Source: JAVZCJ01 sp964532175 (GTDB taxonomy: Archaea > Thermoproteota > Nitrososphaeria_A > Caldarchaeales > JAVZCJ01). Taken from it: a stretch of 8,112 bases of DNA. This document shows positions 6,099 to 8,112 of this stretch, one piece after another. The stretch is from positions 1 through 8,112 of the forward strand of contig CAZHGP010000049.1 of the NCBI GenBank assembly GCA_964532175.1, written 5' to 3'. A model generated the notes under the pieces. That model was not told where the DNA came from and did no database searches. It saw only the letters and a list, made by a program, of their open reading frames with translations. Numbering within the stretch: position 1 is the first letter of the stretch; every line of letters begins with the position of its first letter. The translations under genes and the position numbers were made by a program.

Positions 6099-6917
6099 AT
6101 GAATATAAAAAAATGCGCTTTAGTATATTCTTCATTAAAAAAAGATGAATCTCAACTTTTAATAAATGAAATAGAAAAAGTTTTATTAGAAAAAAATTTA
6201 GAATTAAGATTAATAAAAGATTTTGATTTAGATAATATTGAAATTCAAAAAATTTTTTCAGAAATAGATTTTTTAATTATTTTAGGTGGAAATGGATTAT
6301 TTTTAAGATCTATTTCTAAAATAAATAAAAAAGATACATTAATTTTAGGAATAGATTTTGGTAGAAAAGGTTTTTTAGCAGAAGTTTCTCCAAAAGAATC
6401 AATAGATTTTATTAAAGATATTTTAGAAGGAAAATATATTATAGAAAAAGCTATGCGTTTATCTATTTATTTAAATAATAAAAAAATTGGAGAAGCTTTA
6501 AATGAAGCTTTATTAATTTCTCATATTACTGGAAAATTAATAGAATTTAAAATAAGTTTTAATGGAAATATTTTAATGCAAGGATTAGCTGATGGATGTA
6601 TTTTTTCTACTCCTATCGGCTCTACAGGTTATTCTTGTTCAGCAGGAGGTTCAATAGTAGATTCTTATATAAAAGCTATTTTAATAACTCCAATATGTCC
6701 TTTATCAAATTTAAAGCCTATAGTAATATCTTCTTCAAAAATTTTAGAAATAGAAGTTTTAAATGGAGAAGCAGATATTGTTATAGATGGACATCTTAGA
6801 TATAATATTAAAGAAGAAAAAATAATAATAAAAGAATCAGAATATCCTATAAATTTTGTAAGAAGGAAAATTGAGGAAAGTTTTATAAAAAGAATAGAAA
6901 AAAGGCTTAAGTATTAA
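6099..6917 (+). CDS. nadK: NAD kinase (NadK) family protein with altered GGDG motif
   Basis: Expected to phosphorylate NAD+ to NADP+ using ATP or polyphosphate, in the cytosol. Its 272 residues fit the family, and the overall pattern is clear: LGGNGLFLRSI (62-72), LGIDFGRKGFLAEV (83-96), ALNEALL (133-139), the long signature ADGCIFSTPIGSTGYS (164-179) with SAGGSIV (181-187), and VIDGH (228-232). It departs from consensus where function is concentrated. The near-invariant GGDG reads GGNG (N65), the following Thr is Leu, the usual Asn of GINxG is Asp (D86), and TPTGSTAY reads TPIGSTGY. N135-E136 and D166 are kept. It may be a divergent active kinase, or one with changed donor or substrate use. 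ATG 6099 is the first good start. nob1 follows 1 nt after the stop. Confidence 0.88.
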   Translation: MNIKKCALVYSSLKKDESQLLINEIEKVLLEKNLELRLIKDFDLDNIEIQKIFSEIDFLIILGGNGLFLRSISKINKKDTLILGIDFGRKGFLAEVSPKESIDFIKDILEGKYIIEKAMRLSIYLNNKKIGEALNEALLISHITGKLIEFKISFNGNILMQGLADGCIFSTPIGSTGYSCSAGGSIVDSYIKAILITPICPLSNLKPIVISSSKILEIEVLNGEADIVIDGHLRYNIKEEKIIIKESEYPINFVRRKIEESFIKRIEKRLKY

Positions 6918-6918
6918 A

Positions 6919-7437
6919 ATGAAAAATAATGAAAAAATATATATTTTAGATTCTCCTGTTTTTATATCAGGTTTTACAGAATTTATTAATAAAAAATTTA
7001 TTACAAGTAATCTTGTAATAAAAGAAATAAAATCGAGAAATTTAATTAAAAATTTAGATATTATAATAAAAAAAGGTTTAGTAAAAATTGTAAAACCAAA
7101 AGAAAAATATATTAAAAAAATAATTGAAGCTTCTAAAGAAATAGGTGATTTTAAAAAATTATCTGAAACAGATATAGAAATTCTTGCAATAGCTTTAGAA
7201 GAAAAAAATAAAGGTAAAAATGCAATAATAGTTTCAGATGATTATTCTTTACAAAATACAGCAAAGCATTTAGGTATAGAAATAGAAGGTATACATTTTC
7301 CAAAAATAAAGAAAAGTATAGAATGGCAATGGTATTGTCCATCATGTTTTAAAAAATACGATAATGAAGTAAATGGAATATGCCAAATATGTGGATCTAA
7401 ACTTAAAAGAAAACCTAAAAAATTAAGAAACTTTTAA
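6919..7437 (+). CDS. nob1: rRNA maturation endonuclease Nob1 (PIN domain plus zinc ribbon)
   Basis: Endoribonuclease that cuts pre-16S rRNA at site D to make the mature 3' end, the last nucleolytic step of small-subunit maturation. The 172 residues match archaeal Nob1. The PIN domain (about 6-127) shows its acidic residues: D11 in YILDSPVFISGF, E36 in LVIKEIKSR, D85 in LSETDIEILAIALE, and D107/D108 in IVSDDYSLQNTAKHLGI. The C-terminal zinc ribbon has C140 and C143 in WYCPSC and C155 and C158 in CQICG, followed by a Lys/Arg-rich tail suited to rRNA binding. The ATG lies 1 nt after the NAD kinase stop, so the two are cotranscribed and probably coupled. It converges on the DUF998 gene with a single base between stop codons. 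ksgA, acting on the same rRNA end, is at the far end of the window. Confidence 0.95.
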   Translation: MKNNEKIYILDSPVFISGFTEFINKKFITSNLVIKEIKSRNLIKNLDIIIKKGLVKIVKPKEKYIKKIIEASKEIGDFKKLSETDIEILAIALEEKNKGKNAIIVSDDYSLQNTAKHLGIEIEGIHFPKIKKSIEWQWYCPSCFKKYDNEVNGICQICGSKLKRKPKKLRNF

Positions 7438-7467
7438 TTTATTTTATTTCTTTATAAATTTTTAAAA
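7432..7467 (+). terminator. T-rich candidate terminator after nob1
   Basis: The plus strand from 7432 is a run of T tracts broken by single A or C bases, with no GC-rich hairpin, which is the usual form of archaeal intrinsic termination. It lies mostly within the 3' end of the convergent DUF998 gene. In such an AT-rich genome the signal is weak. Confidence 0.35.
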
Positions 7468-8023
7468 TTGTATTTATTGCCCATATAGAAGCAAAAATTG
7501 AAGAAATAAATTCAGGAATAGCTACACCATGTATTCCTATATTTTTCCATGGAATAAGCCATGTAATAATCATAAGTATTGCAATAATTATTGTAAATAA
7601 ACCATATTTTTTTAATTTTGATAAAATTGATGCTAATCCTAAAAATATAAATGAAAGAGGAGTAAAAGTAAAAAACATTATTGAAACATATAAATGTATT
7701 TTTCCAGCAGTTTCAGGAAATATTCCTATTAAAGATAACGATATTGAAGCTAATAAAAATAAAAATATTCCAATTTTATTTAATAAACCTTTAAAGAAAT
7801 TGTATAAACTTAAACTAAATAAAATTAAGAAAAATCCAGATAAAATTAATCCTGAATTAAATATTATTGCTGAAGGTTCTCTTGCACCTAAATCACTTAA
7901 AGCATTATTAATCCAAGAAAACCAATTAGAAATAATTATAGAAAATATAATAGAAGAATAAGCTATTATAATAGAAATTATGCCGCATATTAATAAAAAT
8001 TTATTTTTATTAAAAGATAACAT
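7439..8023 (-). CDS. DUF998 family integral membrane protein
   Basis: Predicted polytopic membrane protein of unknown function. It has six hydrophobic segments at roughly residues 9-32, 52-76, 82-101, 110-133, 139-158 and 165-187. Family-like marks are NALSDLGARE (40-49) after the first helix, FNSGLILSGF (55-64), GIFPE followed by H110 in the fourth segment's start, and GVAIPEFIS (166-174) before the last helix. The 194 residues are typical for DUF998. There is no signal peptide beyond the first helix and no recognisable catalytic motif apart from the scattered conserved polar residues D44, E104, H110, H165 and E171. It is the only gene here without a link to translation or NADP. It lies 51 nt downstream of the tRNA on the same strand and is convergent with nob1. 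No Shine-Dalgarno is visible, only an A-rich leader. Confidence 0.8.
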   Translation of the reverse strand: MLSFNKNKFLLICGIISIIIAYSSIIFSIIISNWFSWINNALSDLGAREPSAIIFNSGLILSGFFLILFSLSLYNFFKGLLNKIGIFLFLLASISLSLIGIFPETAGKIHLYVSIMFFTFTPLSFIFLGLASILSKLKKYGLFTIIIAILMIITWLIPWKNIGIHGVAIPEFISSIFASIWAINTILKIYKEIK

Positions 8024-8060
8024 CTTTTTTTTCTTTTTATTTTATAATATTCTTGAATAT

Positions 8061-8074
8061 AAAAATTTTTAAAA
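8061..8074 (-). promoter_or_regulatory. tRNA 3' T-tract and possible DUF998 TATA box
   Basis: On the minus strand TTTTAAAAATTTTT follows the tRNA discriminator base directly. The first T run could end the tRNA transcript. TTTAAAAAT within it sits about 45 nt before ATG 8023 and could serve as a TATA box for DUF998, with a leader of about 20 nt. Which role applies cannot be decided by eye. Confidence 0.4.
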
Positions 8075-8112
8075 TGCAGGGGGTGGGATTTGAACCCACG
8101 ATGGCTTGCGCC
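8075..8112 (-). tRNA. 3' part of a long-variable-arm tRNA, probably tRNA-Leu (5' part outside window)
   Basis: Read on the minus strand from 8112 to 8075. A GGC-GCAA-GCC hairpin (8103-8112) is the variable arm of a type II tRNA. Then come T-stem GTGGG and CCCAC (8095-8099 and 8083-8087) closing the 7-nt loop TTCAAAT, acceptor strand CCCCTGC (8076-8082) and discriminator A at 8075. CCA is not encoded. The T-arm plus acceptor closely resembles archaeal tRNA-Leu, and the expected 5' end is GCAGGGG. tRNA-Ser is the other long-arm class but usually has a different acceptor. The anticodon is outside the window, so the isotype is inferred. T-loop positions 54 and 55 are the targets of the Pus10 encoded in this window. 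Confidence 0.85.

Noticed and set aside
6596..6799. Open reading frame of 67 codons on the plus strand
   Set aside because: Out-of-frame reading of the NAD kinase gene. The Phe/Tyr/Ser/Arg-rich product has no recognisable motif.
7151..7345. Open reading frame of 64 codons on the minus strand
   Set aside because: Antisense to nob1. It is Leu/Phe-rich only because the complementary strand is A-rich.
8024..8112. tRNA 3' end as an attachment site for an integrated element, with DUF998 as cargo
   Set aside because: No integrase, no repeated tRNA 3' end in the window, and base composition of DUF998 is like its neighbours.
1..8112. CRISPR array, insertion sequence or tandem repeat
   Set aside because: The many A and T runs are compositional. 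I found no evenly spaced repeats, transposase or terminal inverted repeats.

Overview
This is an AT-rich archaeal chromosome segment (about 20% G+C in the line I counted). It carries eleven protein genes and the 3' part of one tRNA gene. The archaeal assignment is firm: it encodes ribosomal protein L21e, RNA polymerase subunit Rpo4, a DUF655 protein, SRP54, PUS10, aIF5A with a hypusine site, a Dph6-type diphthine ligase and Nob1. None of this set is bacterial in character, the core promoters are TATA-like, and the tRNA 3' CCA is not encoded. Within Archaea I cannot name the lineage from sequence alone. A TACK/Thermoproteota-type organism is a guess.

Layout. From 1 to 4810 there is one minus-strand block, read right to left: srp54, PUS10, rpl21e, rpo4, DUF655 and the rRNA dimethyladenosine transferase KsgA/Dim1, which runs off the left edge. 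Spacing is very tight: a 4-nt ATGA overlap between srp54 and PUS10, a 74-nt gap with its own probable promoter before rpl21e, then gaps of 3 to 5 nt. A short divergent promoter region (4811-4889) separates srp54 from dph6 on the plus strand. dph6 converges on aIF5A (minus), and the two coding ends overlap by 20 bp. A second divergent promoter region (5977-6098) separates aIF5A from a plus-strand pair, NAD kinase and Nob1, which are 1 nt apart. Nob1 converges, with a 1-nt gap, on a six-helix DUF998 membrane protein. At the right edge, upstream of DUF998 and on the same strand, is the 3' portion of a long-variable-arm tRNA, probably tRNA-Leu.

How the genes fit together. Almost everything serves translation. 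SRP54 handles protein targeting, PUS10 makes tRNA pseudouridine 54/55, and L21e is a ribosomal protein. Dim1 and Nob1 both act in late small-subunit maturation. Dph6 finishes diphthamide on elongation factor 2, and aIF5A is the hypusine-bearing factor. Rpo4 adds transcription. The window is mainly housekeeping, and I see no CRISPR array, transposon, toxin or defence module.

The points most worth a second look are: an NAD kinase whose GGDG motif reads GGNG while a nearby conserved Asn reads Asp; a Dim1 whose NLPY motif reads SPPY; a near-identical BRE/TATA element in front of srp54, aIF5A and (on the other strand) NAD kinase; and the uncharacterised DUF655 protein set directly before Dim1.
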